The position numbers and the translations under genes are program-made. 64,000 nt of DNA from Bacillota bacterium. Its GTDB lineage: Bacteria; Bacillota; Clostridia; Lachnospirales; Lachnospiraceae. The notes under the pieces are model-generated. The model saw only the letters and a list, made by a program, of their open reading frames with translations. It ran no database searches and was not told the DNA's origin. The stretch is taken from NCBI GenBank assembly GCA_023435645.1, contig JAEYRK010000053.1, positions 1 through 64,000 on the forward strand, read 5' to 3'. Positions 44,070-53,479 of this stretch are shown piece after piece (position 1 is the first letter of the stretch; the number at the start of each line of letters is the position of its first letter).

Positions 44070-44157
44070 CAGTAAAAAACAACATAAAATGCCGTATTTC
44101 AAGCCAAGTAGGTCATTATGGCATGGATGCATTATAATAAGGAAAAGGTGGTTAAGG

Positions 44158-45831
44158 ATGAGAAGTGACGCAGTAAAATCAGGGATACAGCAAGCACCCC
44201 ATCGATCGTTATTTAACGCCCTGGGGTTTACAAAGGAAGAATTACATAAGCCACTGGTGGGTATTGTAAGTTCTTATAATGAAATTGTTCCCGGGCATAT
44301 GAATCTGGATAAAATAGTGGATGCCGTTAAGCTGGGTGTAGCTATGGCCGGCGGAACACCGATCGTTTTCCCTGCAATTGCCGTCTGTGATGGAATCGCC
44401 ATGGGACATCAGGGAATGAAGTACTCCCTTGTAACCAGGGATCTGATCGCAGACTCCACCGAAGCCATGGCTATGGCTCACCAATTTGATGCATTGGTCA
44501 TGGTACCGAACTGCGACAAGAACGTACCGGGTCTTCTGATGGCGGCAGCCAGACTGAATATACCGACCATCTTCGTCAGCGGAGGACCGATGTTGGCGGG
44601 AAGGGTGAACGGCAGTAAGACCAGCTTATCCAGCCTGTTTGAAGCGGTAGGCGCCTACAGTGCAGGAAAGCTGACTGAGGAAGAGGTAGAGGAATATGAA
44701 AATAAGGCCTGTGCAACCTGTGGCTCCTGTTCCGGAATGTATACAGCGAACTCCATGAACTGCCTGACCGAGGTCATCGGTATGGGTCTGAAGGGGAACG
44801 GAACCATTCCCGCAGTATACTCAGAGAGAATCCGTCTCGCTAAGCATGCAGGCATGAAGATTATGGAGCTTTATGAGAAGAACATCTGCCCGCGGGATAT
44901 AATGACTGAGAAAGCCTTCCTCAATGCATTAACCGTCGATATGGCACTTGGCTGCTCCACGAATACGATGCTACACCTCCCGGCGATTGCCCATGAGGTA
45001 GGCTTTGATTTAAATATTGATATTGCAAACGAAGTAAGTGCGAGGACTCCGAATCTGTGTCACCTGGCACCGGCCGGGCACACCTATATGGAGGATCTGA
45101 ATGAGGCAGGTGGAGTCTATGCAGTGATGAATGAACTTAATAAGAAGGGACTCCTGTACACAGATCTGATCACAGTCACCGGTAAGACGGTGGGAGAGAA
45201 TATTAAAAACTGTGTCAACCTGAACGAGGAAGTCATCCGACCGATTGATCGTCCCTACAGTGAAAGCGGCGGTATTGCCATACTAAAGGGCAACCTGGCT
45301 CCGGATTCCGGTGTGGTTAAGCGTTCTGCTGTGGATCCCTCCATGATGAAATTCGAAGGACCGGCCAGGGTATTCGATTGTGAGGAGGATGCCATTGAAG
45401 CAATTAAAGGCGGAAAGATCAATCCCGGAGATGTAGTCGTCATCCGTTATGAAGGCCCGAAGGGCGGACCCGGCATGAGAGAGATGTTGAATCCGACCAG
45501 TGCAATCATGGGTATGGGACTTGGGTCCTCCGTAGCTTTGATTACAGACGGACGTTTCTCAGGAGCCTCCAGGGGAGCCTGTATTGGTCATGTATCACCG
45601 GAAGCAGCAGTCGGGGGCAATATTGCTCTGGTAGAGGAAGGGGATGTCATTCGGATTGATATCAATCAGAATTCCTTGAATTTTGATATAAGTGAGGAGG
45701 AGCTGGCAGCCAGAAGAGCGAAATGGCAGCCCCGCGAGCCCAAGATCACAACCGGGTACCTATCCCGTTATGTAGCCATGGTAACCTCCGGTAACCGTGG
45801 TGCCATTCTTGAAGTACCTGGAGTGAAATAA
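44158..45831 (+). CDS. ilvD: Dihydroxy-acid dehydratase
   Basis: Iron-sulfur enzyme making the 2-oxo acid precursors of valine, isoleucine and leucine. Cluster ligands are in NCDKNVPG (about residue 121) and CATCGSCSGMYTANSMNC (about 188-205). SGGPMLAGR and the C-terminal TDGRFSGASRGACIGHVSPEA complete the IlvD/Edd pattern. The ATG at 44158 comes after AAGGTGG and gives the usual start MRSDAVKSGIQQAPHRSL; the longer frame has no site. It is followed 137 bp later by ilvB. Confidence 0.97.
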   Translation: MRSDAVKSGIQQAPHRSLFNALGFTKEELHKPLVGIVSSYNEIVPGHMNLDKIVDAVKLGVAMAGGTPIVFPAIAVCDGIAMGHQGMKYSLVTRDLIADSTEAMAMAHQFDALVMVPNCDKNVPGLLMAAARLNIPTIFVSGGPMLAGRVNGSKTSLSSLFEAVGAYSAGKLTEEEVEEYENKACATCGSCSGMYTANSMNCLTEVIGMGLKGNGTIPAVYSERIRLAKHAGMKIMELYEKNICPRDIMTEKAFLNALTVDMALGCSTNTMLHLPAIAHEVGFDLNIDIANEVSARTPNLCHLAPAGHTYMEDLNEAGGVYAVMNELNKKGLLYTDLITVTGKTVGENIKNCVNLNEEVIRPIDRPYSESGGIAILKGNLAPDSGVVKRSAVDPSMMKFEGPARVFDCEEDAIEAIKGGKINPGDVVVIRYEGPKGGPGMREMLNPTSAIMGMGLGSSVALITDGRFSGASRGACIGHVSPEAAVGGNIALVEEGDVIRIDINQNSLNFDISEEELAARRAKWQPREPKITTGYLSRYVAMVTSGNRGAILEVPGVK

Positions 45832-45968
45832 AGGGAACAAGGATGGAACACATCATGCTTAGGATCGATATTTGCAAGACAAATAAAAGCAGACAGCTTC
45901 GTAGCATAGTATGCGGTAAGCAAAAATTGTACCTCTAAGAGCTGCCTGCCGATAGAATGGAGGTTATT

Positions 45969-47651
45969 ATGGAATTAACAGGATCGCAGATTGTAATTGA
46001 ATGCTTGAAGGAACAAGGTGTTGATACCGTCTTTGGATATCCCGGAGGTGCCATCCTTAATATTTATGATGAGATATACAAGCATAGTCATGAAATTAAG
46101 CACATTCTTACCTCACATGAACAAGGAGCTGCCCATGCAGCGGATGGATATGCCAGAGCGACAGGGAAGGTAGGGGTCTGCTTTGCAACTTCAGGACCCG
46201 GAGCCACGAATCTGGTTACCGGAATAGCAACTGCCTATATGGACAGTGTACCGGTCGTAGCGATTACAGTGAATGTGGCTGTTAATCTGTTAGGTAAGGA
46301 CACCTTCCAGGAGATCGATATCGCAGGTGTTACGATGCCGATCACTAAGCATAACTACATTGTTAAGGATATAACGAAGCTGGCAGATACCATCAGGAAG
46401 GCATTCCGTATCGCCAGATCCGGCAGGCCGGGACCGGTACTGGTGGATATCACAAAGGATGTGACTGCTCCGACTACGAAGGCGGAATATCTTCCGAAAA
46501 CACCGGAGCCGGTCAAGAGAATGACGGAGAATATCACCGAAGAGGATATCAACAGTGCAGTCCAGATGATACGTCATTCGAAAAAGCCCTTCCTCTTTGT
46601 AGGAGGCGGCGCTGTTATCTCCGAGGCTCATGATGAGCTGAAGGAATTTGTGGATAAGGTGGATGCACCGGTAGCGGATACGCTGATGGGCAAGGGAGCA
46701 TTCGATGGAACAGATTCAAGATATACCGGTATGCTCGGCATGCATGGAACAAAGGCCTCCAATCTAGGAGTTACGGAATGCGACCTTCTGATTACCATAG
46801 GGGCCCGTTTCTCGGATCGTGTAACGGGGAATGCGAAGCTATTCGCAAAGCATGCGAAGATATTACAGATCGACATAGATCCGGCTGAGATTAATAAGAA
46901 TGTAACTGCCCACAGCTCCATCATCGGAGATGTGAAGGAGGTACTGGTTAGGCTGAATGCGGCTCTAGAACAGCAGAACCATAAGGAATGGCTATCCCAT
47001 GTGATGGGTCTGAAGGAGAAATACCCCTTAAAATATAACCAGGAAATCCTGACCGGTCCATACATACTTGAGAAGCTATATGAGATTACGAAAGGGGATG
47101 CCATTATTACAACAGAGGTTGGTCAGCATCAGATGTGGTCATCGCAATTCTATCAGTATAAGCTGCCAAGAACCTTTATCACCTCCGGTGGCTTAGGTAC
47201 CATGGGCTATGGTCTCGGTGCCTGTATCGGAGCGAAGATGGGAAGGCCGGATAAGACAGTGGTTAACATCGCAGGTGACGGATGCTTTAGAATGAACATG
47301 AATGAGCTGGCTACTGCAACCCGTTATAACATTCCGATCGTAGAGCTTATCTTTAATAACCGTGTACTTGGGATGGTTAGGCAATGGCAAACCTTATTCT
47401 ATGGCAAACGATATTCCCACACGAATTTGATTGACAAGGTGGATTTTGTTAAGCTGGCGGATGCTATGGGTGCGAAGGCTTATCGGATAACGAAGAAGGA
47501 AGAAGTGGAAAGCGTTCTGAGGGAAGCGATTGCACTGAATGAACCGGTACTGATTGACTGTATTATTGATAGTGATGAGAAGGTATGGCCGATGGTTGCA
47601 CCGGGGGCAGCAATTGATGAGGTATTCTCAGAGGAGGATATAAAGCTTTAA
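45969..47651 (+). CDS. ilvB: Acetolactate synthase, large (catalytic) subunit
   Basis: Thiamine-diphosphate enzyme condensing pyruvate with pyruvate or 2-oxobutyrate, the first common step of branched-chain amino acid synthesis. The order is: N-terminal pyrimidine-binding domain with the catalytic Glu in SHEQGAAHAADGYARA (about residue 47), central FAD-type domain, and C-terminal domain with the TPP motif GDGCFRMNMNELATATRYN...FNN (about 437-465). Length 560 is normal. The ATG follows GGAGG by 5 nt. No small subunit (ilvN) or ilvC lies next to it, so those must be elsewhere. Confidence 0.95.
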   Translation: MELTGSQIVIECLKEQGVDTVFGYPGGAILNIYDEIYKHSHEIKHILTSHEQGAAHAADGYARATGKVGVCFATSGPGATNLVTGIATAYMDSVPVVAITVNVAVNLLGKDTFQEIDIAGVTMPITKHNYIVKDITKLADTIRKAFRIARSGRPGPVLVDITKDVTAPTTKAEYLPKTPEPVKRMTENITEEDINSAVQMIRHSKKPFLFVGGGAVISEAHDELKEFVDKVDAPVADTLMGKGAFDGTDSRYTGMLGMHGTKASNLGVTECDLLITIGARFSDRVTGNAKLFAKHAKILQIDIDPAEINKNVTAHSSIIGDVKEVLVRLNAALEQQNHKEWLSHVMGLKEKYPLKYNQEILTGPYILEKLYEITKGDAIITTEVGQHQMWSSQFYQYKLPRTFITSGGLGTMGYGLGACIGAKMGRPDKTVVNIAGDGCFRMNMNELATATRYNIPIVELIFNNRVLGMVRQWQTLFYGKRYSHTNLIDKVDFVKLADAMGAKAYRITKKEEVESVLREAIALNEPVLIDCIIDSDEKVWPMVAPGAAIDEVFSEEDIKL

Positions 47652-47702
47652 AGAGGTGAGAAACCGCACAATAACAGAAGGAATTTCATTGATAAACTTG
47701 TA

Positions 47703-47731
47703 TTGACAAAAAAATAACATAGTCTTATAAT
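47703..47731 (+). promoter_or_regulatory. serC: Consensus promoter of serC-serA-DUF1015
   Basis: TTGACA (47703-47708), 17-bp spacer, TATAAT (47726-47731): a perfect sigma-A promoter about 70 bp before the serC start. Confidence 0.85.
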
Positions 47732-47737
47732 GAGAGG

Positions 47738-47758
47738 TATACTTTACTATATTAAAGT
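47738..47758 (+). promoter_or_regulatory. Possible operator at the serC transcription start
   Basis: The first 20 bases, TATACTTTACTATATTAAAG, lie at the predicted start site and contain ACTTTA-N6-TAAAGT, a perfect inverted repeat ending at 47758. The 20-mer is nearly repeated in the ilvD promoter (44050-44069), so a common regulator or chance AT-rich similarity are both possible. Confidence 0.45.
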
Positions 47759-47800
47759 CATATAGTGATAAGACAGAAGGATCCAAGGGAGGATATGAAT

Positions 47801-48886
47801 ATGGGAAGAATATATAATTTTTCTGCAGGACCGGCGATGTTACCGGTAGAGGTTTTAAAGGAAGCGGCGGATGAAATGCTCGATTATAGAGGCACCGGTA
47901 TGTCCGTAATGGAGATGAGTCACAGATCGAAGCCCTATGAAGCCATCATTCAGGAGGCAGAGAAGGACCTGAGGGAAGTAATGAATATTCCTGATAACTA
48001 TAAGGTTCTGTTCCTGCAGGGCGGTGCTTCACAGCAGTTTGCGATGATACCTATGAATCTCATGAAGAATAGGGTGGCGGATTATATTGTTACCGGTCAA
48101 TTCGCAAAGAAGGCTTATCAAGAGGCTCAGATCTTCGGTAAGGTAAACGCTATAGCCTCCTCTCAGGACAAGACATTTTCCTATATTCCGGATTGTTCCG
48201 ATCTTCCTGTTTCTGAGGATGCAGATTATGTATACATATGCGAAAATAATACGATTTTCGGAACGAAGTTCAAAGCTCTACCGAATACAAAGGGAAAGCC
48301 CCTGGTAGCTGACGTGTCCTCCTGCTTCCTGTCGGAGCCGGTGGATGTAACGAAATACGGAATCCTGTATGGCGGTGCTCAGAAGAATATCGGTCCCGCC
48401 GGTGTGGTCATTGTAATTATCCGTGAGGATCTGATTACGGAGGATACACTGCCCGGCACACCGACCATGTTAAAATATAAAACCCATGCCGAGGAGGGCT
48501 CCATGTACAATACTCCGCCGGCCTATGGAATCTATATCTGCGGTAAGGTATTCAAATGGATTAAGAATATGGGCGGTCTGGAGGCTATGAAGGCACATAA
48601 TGAGAAGAAAGCAGCCATCCTCTATGATTTCCTGGATGAGAGCAAGCTCTTTAGGGGAACAGCAGAGAAGAAGGATCGTTCCCTGATGAATGTTACCTTT
48701 GTTACCGGAAGCGAGGAGCTGGATGCGAAATTCGTTAAGGAAGCGAAAGCGGCAGGCTTTGAGAACCTAAAAGGTCACAGATCCGTTGGCGGTATGAGAG
48801 CCAGCATCTATAATGCTATGCCGATTGAGGGTGTGGAGAAGCTCGTTGAGTTCATGAAGAAATTTGAGACTGAGAATACAAAATAG
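47801..48886 (+). CDS. serC: Phosphoserine aminotransferase
   Basis: PLP-dependent transamination of 3-phosphohydroxypyruvate to phosphoserine. Diagnostic segments are YNFSAGPAMLPVEVL at the start, FLQGGASQQFAMIPMN (phosphate/PLP contacts), ADVSSCFLSEPVD, and GGAQKNIGPAG with the Schiff-base lysine. Length 361 matches bacterial SerC. The second of two near ATGs is chosen because GGGAGG is 8 nt before it. The serA gene follows after 33 bp, forming a serine biosynthetic operon. Confidence 0.96.
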   Translation: MGRIYNFSAGPAMLPVEVLKEAADEMLDYRGTGMSVMEMSHRSKPYEAIIQEAEKDLREVMNIPDNYKVLFLQGGASQQFAMIPMNLMKNRVADYIVTGQFAKKAYQEAQIFGKVNAIASSQDKTFSYIPDCSDLPVSEDADYVYICENNTIFGTKFKALPNTKGKPLVADVSSCFLSEPVDVTKYGILYGGAQKNIGPAGVVIVIIREDLITEDTLPGTPTMLKYKTHAEEGSMYNTPPAYGIYICGKVFKWIKNMGGLEAMKAHNEKKAAILYDFLDESKLFRGTAEKKDRSLMNVTFVTGSEELDAKFVKEAKAAGFENLKGHRSVGGMRASIYNAMPIEGVEKLVEFMKKFETENTK

Positions 48887-48919
48887 TATAATAGGGAAGC
48901 TTAGAGGAGGGTTTTTGCT

Positions 48920-50098
48920 ATGAAATACAGCTGTCTGAATCCGATCGCTGACATAGGGATTAATATATTTACCAACCAGTATGAGAAAGTAGATCAAGTG
49001 AATGATGCAGATGTAATACTGGTAAGAAGTGCAAGTATGCATGAAATGGAGTTCTCTGATAATCTGAAGGCCATTGCCAGAGCTGGAGCCGGAGTGAATA
49101 ATATTCCTTTGGAGAAATGTGCAGAGCAGGGTATTGTTGTATTTAATACTCCAGGAGCCAATGCGAATGGAGTGAAGGAGCTGGTTATTGCAGGCCTTGT
49201 CATGGCTTCCCGTGATATCGTAGGTGGTGTCAATTGGGTGCAGACCATTAAGGAGGAAGCCGGCGTTGCGAAGCTGGTGGAAAAAGGTAAGGGTAAATTT
49301 GCAGGCCGTGAAATTCAGGGCAAGAAGCTTGGTGTTATAGGCCTGGGAGCAATCGGCGTACTGGTGGCGAATGCAGCAAACCGTCTGGGAATGAAGGTCT
49401 ATGGCTGCGATCCCTTTATCTCTGTTGACAGTGCATGGAACCTATCCAGAGATGTTGTTCATGTTAAGACCAGGGATGAGATCTATAGAGAATGTGATTA
49501 TATTACAGTCCACACACCCTTGATATCCGACGGGAATCCCGATGTAAATACCAAGGAAATGATTAATAAGGAATCCATTGCTAAGATGAAGGATGGAGTG
49601 ATTATCCTGAACTTTGCAAGAGACCTGCTGGTAAAGGATGATGATATTGCGGAAGCTCTGCAGTCCGGTAAGGTAGCAAGGTATGTGACAGACTTCCCGA
49701 ATGATAAGACAGCGAAGATGGAGGGAGTAATTGCAATTCCCCATCTGGGAGCTTCCACTGAGGAATCCGAGGACAATTGTGCAGTTATGGCAGTAAAGCA
49801 GCTGATGGATTATATGGAGAACGGCAATATCAGAAACTCTGTAAACTTCCCGAACTGTGATGCAGGAGTATGCCAAACTCAGGGACGAATTGCAATTCTG
49901 CACAAAAATATTCCGAATATGCTGACCCAATTTACGGGTGCCTTCTCTGCCCTAAATATTAACATCTCCGACATGGTGAATAAGAGCAAGGGTGATTATG
50001 CCTATACGGTCCTGGATGTAGAGGCCTCCATCAATGAAGATATTGCAGCGAAGCTTGCTACCATCAAGGGTGTATTAAATGTTAGAATTGTTAAATAG
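48920..50098 (+). CDS. serA: D-3-phosphoglycerate dehydrogenase
   Basis: First committed enzyme of serine synthesis. The NAD-binding fold has GVIGLGAIGVLVANAANRLGMKVYGCD; the catalytic Arg and Glu/His are in RAGAGVNNI, NFARDLLVKDDDI and IPHLGASTEESEDN. A C-terminal ACT domain (about 320-392; MLTQFTGAFSALNINISDMVNKSKGDYAYTVLDVE) probably senses serine. At 392 residues it is the short type lacking the intervening domain. GAGGAGG lies 9 nt before the ATG. Confidence 0.96.
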   Translation: MKYSCLNPIADIGINIFTNQYEKVDQVNDADVILVRSASMHEMEFSDNLKAIARAGAGVNNIPLEKCAEQGIVVFNTPGANANGVKELVIAGLVMASRDIVGGVNWVQTIKEEAGVAKLVEKGKGKFAGREIQGKKLGVIGLGAIGVLVANAANRLGMKVYGCDPFISVDSAWNLSRDVVHVKTRDEIYRECDYITVHTPLISDGNPDVNTKEMINKESIAKMKDGVIILNFARDLLVKDDDIAEALQSGKVARYVTDFPNDKTAKMEGVIAIPHLGASTEESEDNCAVMAVKQLMDYMENGNIRNSVNFPNCDAGVCQTQGRIAILHKNIPNMLTQFTGAFSALNINISDMVNKSKGDYAYTVLDVEASINEDIAAKLATIKGVLNVRIVK

Positions 50099-50418
50099 CC
50101 GTAGTTTGAATAGAGTGGATAGGGGATAGAAGAAAGAACTGCAGATGGATTGCTGACGTAATTCGTATGCAGTTCTTTTTGTACGAGGGACTGATGGGAA
50201 CCAGGTTGATCTGAACGGAAGGAAGCCTTGACATGATTAACAGTCTTTTATATAGTAGTAAGGACATCGCAGGGCAGAGGAAGAGCTATGTCCTAGGTGA
50301 AAGAGGTAATATCAGATCAGCTTGAATCTGCCGGTCAGATTCAGGCTTAGCGCAAAAGAATGAAGGAACAGTAAGATTCAATCAAGCATATGAAATAGCA
50401 GTGTGGAGGTAACTATCT
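50099..50418. other. Intergenic region between serA and the DUF1015 gene
   Basis: Contains a terminator-like hairpin at 50133-50180. The remaining 240 bp show no recognisable promoter, ORF or repeat. Despite the gap, the DUF1015 gene often follows serA in Lachnospiraceae, so readthrough is plausible. Confidence 0.4.
50133..50180 (+). terminator. Terminator after serA
   Basis: AAAGAACTGCA pairs perfectly with TGCAGTTCTTT around a 24-nt loop and is followed by more T. Confidence 0.7.
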
Positions 50419-51660
50419 ATGGCAGCAATAAAACCGTTCCAATGTATCAGGCCGGAAAGTAAGATGGCCGAGCGGGTGGCAGCATTACCCTATGATGTTT
50501 ATAACCGGAAGGAAGCAAAGCAGGAGGTTCTGAGAGAACCCTTCTCCTTTCTGAAAATTGACCGGGCAGAAACACAATTCCCCGACGAGGTGGATACCTA
50601 TGATCCAAGGGTGTATGAGAAGGCCAAGGAGTTGCTTGAGGATATGCTCAAGCAGGGGGTTTTGCTGAAGGATACACAAGAATGCTATTATATCTATCAG
50701 GTGACGATGGAAGGAAGATCACAGACAGGAATTGTTGCCTGTGCCTCAATCGATGATTACCTGACGAATGTCATTAAAAAGCATGAGAATACCAGGGAAG
50801 ATAAGGAGATTGACCGCATCAACCATGTGGATCATTGCAATGCCCAGACAGGGCCTATCTTTTTGGCATATCGATCCCAAAGGGAGATTGACCAGATCGT
50901 GGAGCAGGTGAAGCAGGGGGAATCCCTTTATCATTTTATGGCTGTAGATGGTATCGGACATCTGGTATGGAGGATCTCCGACAGGGAACTGGTGGAGAGA
51001 ATCAGAAAGGCGTTTCAGGCTATTGAAAGTATCTATATCGCTGACGGACACCATAGAGCTGCTTCTGCTGTGAAGGTTGGTATGAAACGAAGAAGGGAAC
51101 ATCCGAGCTATACCGGAGAGGAGGAATTTAATTACTTCCTATCAGTGCTATTTCCCCACGATCAGCTGATGATCATGCCCTATAACAGGGCTGTGAAGGA
51201 TTTGAACGGCTTGACCCAAGAGGAATTTTTGAGGAGGGTGGGGGAGAACTTCCTGATCACTGCTGCGGCAGAGGAACCCTTTGCTCCCGGAAGGAAGACA
51301 GAGTTTGGCATGTATCTGGAAGGAACCTGGTACAGCCTTCAGGCGAAGGAAGCCCTAAGAAAGCTCACGGACCCAGTAAGGGCTCTGGATGTTTCACTCC
51401 TTCAGGATTATCTGCTACAACCGATCCTTGGCATTGAAGATCCGAGAACGGATCAGAGGATTGATTTTATCGGTGGAATCCGAGGCTTAGGGGAGCTGGA
51501 GCGTAGAGTAGAGGAGGATATGAAGGTAGCCTTCTCGATGTACCCCACTTCAATCACAGAGCTGTTTGACGTCTCAGACGCAGGGAAGCTGATGCCGCCG
51601 AAATCCACCTGGTTTGAACCGAAATTGAGAAGCGGTCTTTTTATTCACTCACTGGAGTGA
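50419..51660 (+). CDS. DUF1015 family protein (413 aa)
   Basis: Soluble protein of the DUF1015 (COG4198) family, marked by the start AAIKPFQCIRPESKMAERVAALPYDVYNRKEA and the conserved block YIADGHHRAASAVKV (about residues 211-225), probably its active or ligand site. A ParB-like similarity has been noted for this block, but no activity is established. It consistently accompanies serC and serA in related Clostridia, which suggests a role in serine or one-carbon metabolism; that is inference. The ATG follows GGAGG. Confidence 0.85.
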   Translation: MAAIKPFQCIRPESKMAERVAALPYDVYNRKEAKQEVLREPFSFLKIDRAETQFPDEVDTYDPRVYEKAKELLEDMLKQGVLLKDTQECYYIYQVTMEGRSQTGIVACASIDDYLTNVIKKHENTREDKEIDRINHVDHCNAQTGPIFLAYRSQREIDQIVEQVKQGESLYHFMAVDGIGHLVWRISDRELVERIRKAFQAIESIYIADGHHRAASAVKVGMKRRREHPSYTGEEEFNYFLSVLFPHDQLMIMPYNRAVKDLNGLTQEEFLRRVGENFLITAAAEEPFAPGRKTEFGMYLEGTWYSLQAKEALRKLTDPVRALDVSLLQDYLLQPILGIEDPRTDQRIDFIGGIRGLGELERRVEEDMKVAFSMYPTSITELFDVSDAGKLMPPKSTWFEPKLRSGLFIHSLE

Positions 51661-51814
51661 TAGAGACTACATACGGATTATTTCCTGAGATGGAAGGTCT
51701 TGCCTTTCCGTCCCATCTAATGGTATACTGAGTGAGTAATTTTATTACGGTAGAAGGTTGAGCGAAAATCGCACAGAACATCACGTAGAACATCAAAACA
51801 AGGAGGTCATACAT

Positions 51815-52408
51815 ATGGCAAATTTAAGAGGCACAAAGACACTTGAAAATCTGATGAAGGCATTTGCAGGCGAATCTCAGGCAAGAACAAGATACACCTA
51901 TTTTGCATCTGTAGCAGGGAAAGAAGGATATAAGCAGATACAAAATATCTTTCTGGAGACAGCAGAGAATGAGAAGGAGCACGCTAAGGTATTTATGAAG
52001 CTTGCCCTGGAGCACCTGGATGGAGAGAATCCTGCACCGGTGGAAATCAATGCGACCTATCCCTTTGCCTACGGAGACACGATAGCGAATTTAAAAGCAG
52101 CAGCCGCAGGAGAGCATGAGGAATGGGAAGTGGATTATCCTGCCTTTGCACAGATTGCGAAGGAGGAAGGCTTCCCGAATATTGCATCCAGTTTCCTGTT
52201 AATTGCAAAGGTTGAAAAGCATCATGAGGAAAGATATCGCAAGCTGCTAGAGAATATCGAGAATGGAACGGTTTTCAAGAAGGACGGCAAGGTATTCTGG
52301 AAATGCCTTAACTGCGGATATGTCCATGAAGGTGACAAAGCTCCGGAGCTCTGTCCTGCCTGTAAGCATCCGAAGGATTACTTCCAGCTGTTGGATGACT
52401 GCTTCTAG
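51815..52408 (+). CDS. rbr: Rubrerythrin
   Basis: Non-heme diiron peroxidase protecting anaerobes from hydrogen peroxide. An N-terminal ferritin-like four-helix domain carries the metal ligands in FAGESQARTRYTYFA (Glu at about residue 20), ETAENEKEHAKVF and LLIAKVEKHHEERY. A C-terminal rubredoxin domain has two CxxC pairs (CLNCGY...CPACKHPKDYF). Length 197 is typical. The ATG follows AAGGAGG by 7 nt; the longer frame is not needed. It is monocistronic, with a terminator-like hairpin near 52456-52485. Confidence 0.96.
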   Translation: MANLRGTKTLENLMKAFAGESQARTRYTYFASVAGKEGYKQIQNIFLETAENEKEHAKVFMKLALEHLDGENPAPVEINATYPFAYGDTIANLKAAAAGEHEEWEVDYPAFAQIAKEEGFPNIASSFLLIAKVEKHHEERYRKLLENIENGTVFKKDGKVFWKCLNCGYVHEGDKAPELCPACKHPKDYFQLLDDCF

Positions 52409-52455
52409 GCGATATCCTTGTGTTATTCTGTAATATCAAATGCATTCGATGACAG

Positions 52456-52485
52456 AGGCACCGTTATGGGTTCATAATGGTGCCT
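52456..52485 (+). terminator. Probable terminator after rubrerythrin
   Basis: GGCACC-g-TTATG pairs with CATAA-t-GGTGCC around a short loop. The following bases are T-rich (TTCCATACTTTCTT) but not a clean run. Confidence 0.5.
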
Positions 52486-52611
52486 TCCATACTTTCTTAA
52501 TAATAATTTTACTTTTCTATATGGACAGGATGTGTTAAAATAGGATGACAAGACCGGCTACTATGATCTAGAAGAAGCAGTCATCAGAATTCGAGATAAG
52601 GGAGAATGATT

Positions 52612-53271
52612 ATGAGCAACCTTTTTAATATTGATAGTCCGATTTTAGTCTTCCTCAGTAAGATTACCGATATCTTATTCCTGAGCATACTATGGGTATT
52701 CTTATGTATCCCGGTAATTACGATTGGACCTGCAACAACAGCATTATACTATGCTACAGTGAAGGTGATCCGTAAGGAGAGGGGATATTTGTTCCGGGAA
52801 TTCTTTAAATCCTTCCGAATGAATTTTAAGAGGGGCGCAATTGTCGGAGTGATTCTCACAGTCATTTTTGCAGTCCTTATCTTTGATATCAATGTTTCCT
52901 GGCAGTCGCTCTCCGAGGATAGCAGCAAGGGATCCATATTTCTTGGGATATATTTAGCACTTACCTTCCTGGCAATCAGCTTTTCCTTGTTTGCGTTCCC
53001 GATTCTGTCCAGATTCGAGATGACGATAAAGCAATTGTTCAAGGCGGCTGTATTTATGTCCATGAAGCATCTTCCCTTTACCTTTGTTATGCTGGTGGTA
53101 ATCGTAGCTTCTGCCGTCCTCACAATCTATATGCCGATGATGCTGTTCTTCGTTCCGGCCACCGTAACATTCCTCAACTCCTTCCCAATGGAGCATATCC
53201 TAAAGAAGTATATGCCGAAGTCGGATGGCCCCGGAGAAGAGACAGGGAAGGATGAATGGTATCTGGATTAA
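52612..53271 (+). CDS. DUF624 (YesL-like) membrane protein (219 aa)
   Basis: Integral membrane protein with about five predicted helices and the DUF624 opening (FNIDSPILVFLSKITDILFLSILWVFLCIPVITIGPATTALYYATVKV). Homologues are often found next to sugar ABC transporters, but none is adjacent here. GGGAG lies 7 nt before the ATG at 52612. It ends with a charged cytoplasmic tail. Function unknown. Confidence 0.82.
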   Translation: MSNLFNIDSPILVFLSKITDILFLSILWVFLCIPVITIGPATTALYYATVKVIRKERGYLFREFFKSFRMNFKRGAIVGVILTVIFAVLIFDINVSWQSLSEDSSKGSIFLGIYLALTFLAISFSLFAFPILSRFEMTIKQLFKAAVFMSMKHLPFTFVMLVVIVASAVLTIYMPMMLFFVPATVTFLNSFPMEHILKKYMPKSDGPGEETGKDEWYLD

Positions 53272-53368
53272 ACGGATTTTGTTGATTTCTAACAAACAAC
53301 TAAATATTGTGAGATGCTTTTTGGCAATTTTCATAAAAAGTGATTTATTTAAAAAAAGTTCTTTTCTT

Positions 53369-53397
53369 TTCACAGAAAACGTGATATAAACTATTAT
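53369..53397 (+). promoter_or_regulatory. Promoter upstream of glutamine synthetase
   Basis: TTCACA (53369-53374), 17-bp spacer, TATTAT (53392-53397). The predicted start near 53404 lies just before the hairpin at 53418, giving a leader of about 75 nt. Confidence 0.55.
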
Positions 53398-53417
53398 ATA
53401 TTATAAAAGTAAAGAGC

Positions 53418-53452
53418 AAAGGTGTTCTCAAAGATTTGAGGACACCTTTTTC
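53418..53452 (+). terminator. Terminator hairpin in the glutamine synthetase leader
   Basis: AAAGGTGTTCTCAAA pairs with TTTGAGGACACCTTT (one G-T pair) around GAT, followed by more T. It lies between the predicted promoter and the glnA ATG 28 bp further on. It may end the DUF624 transcript, act as an attenuator for glnA, or both. Confidence 0.75.
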
Positions 53453-53479
53453 TTAAATCTGAACCGGGGAGGATAAGAT

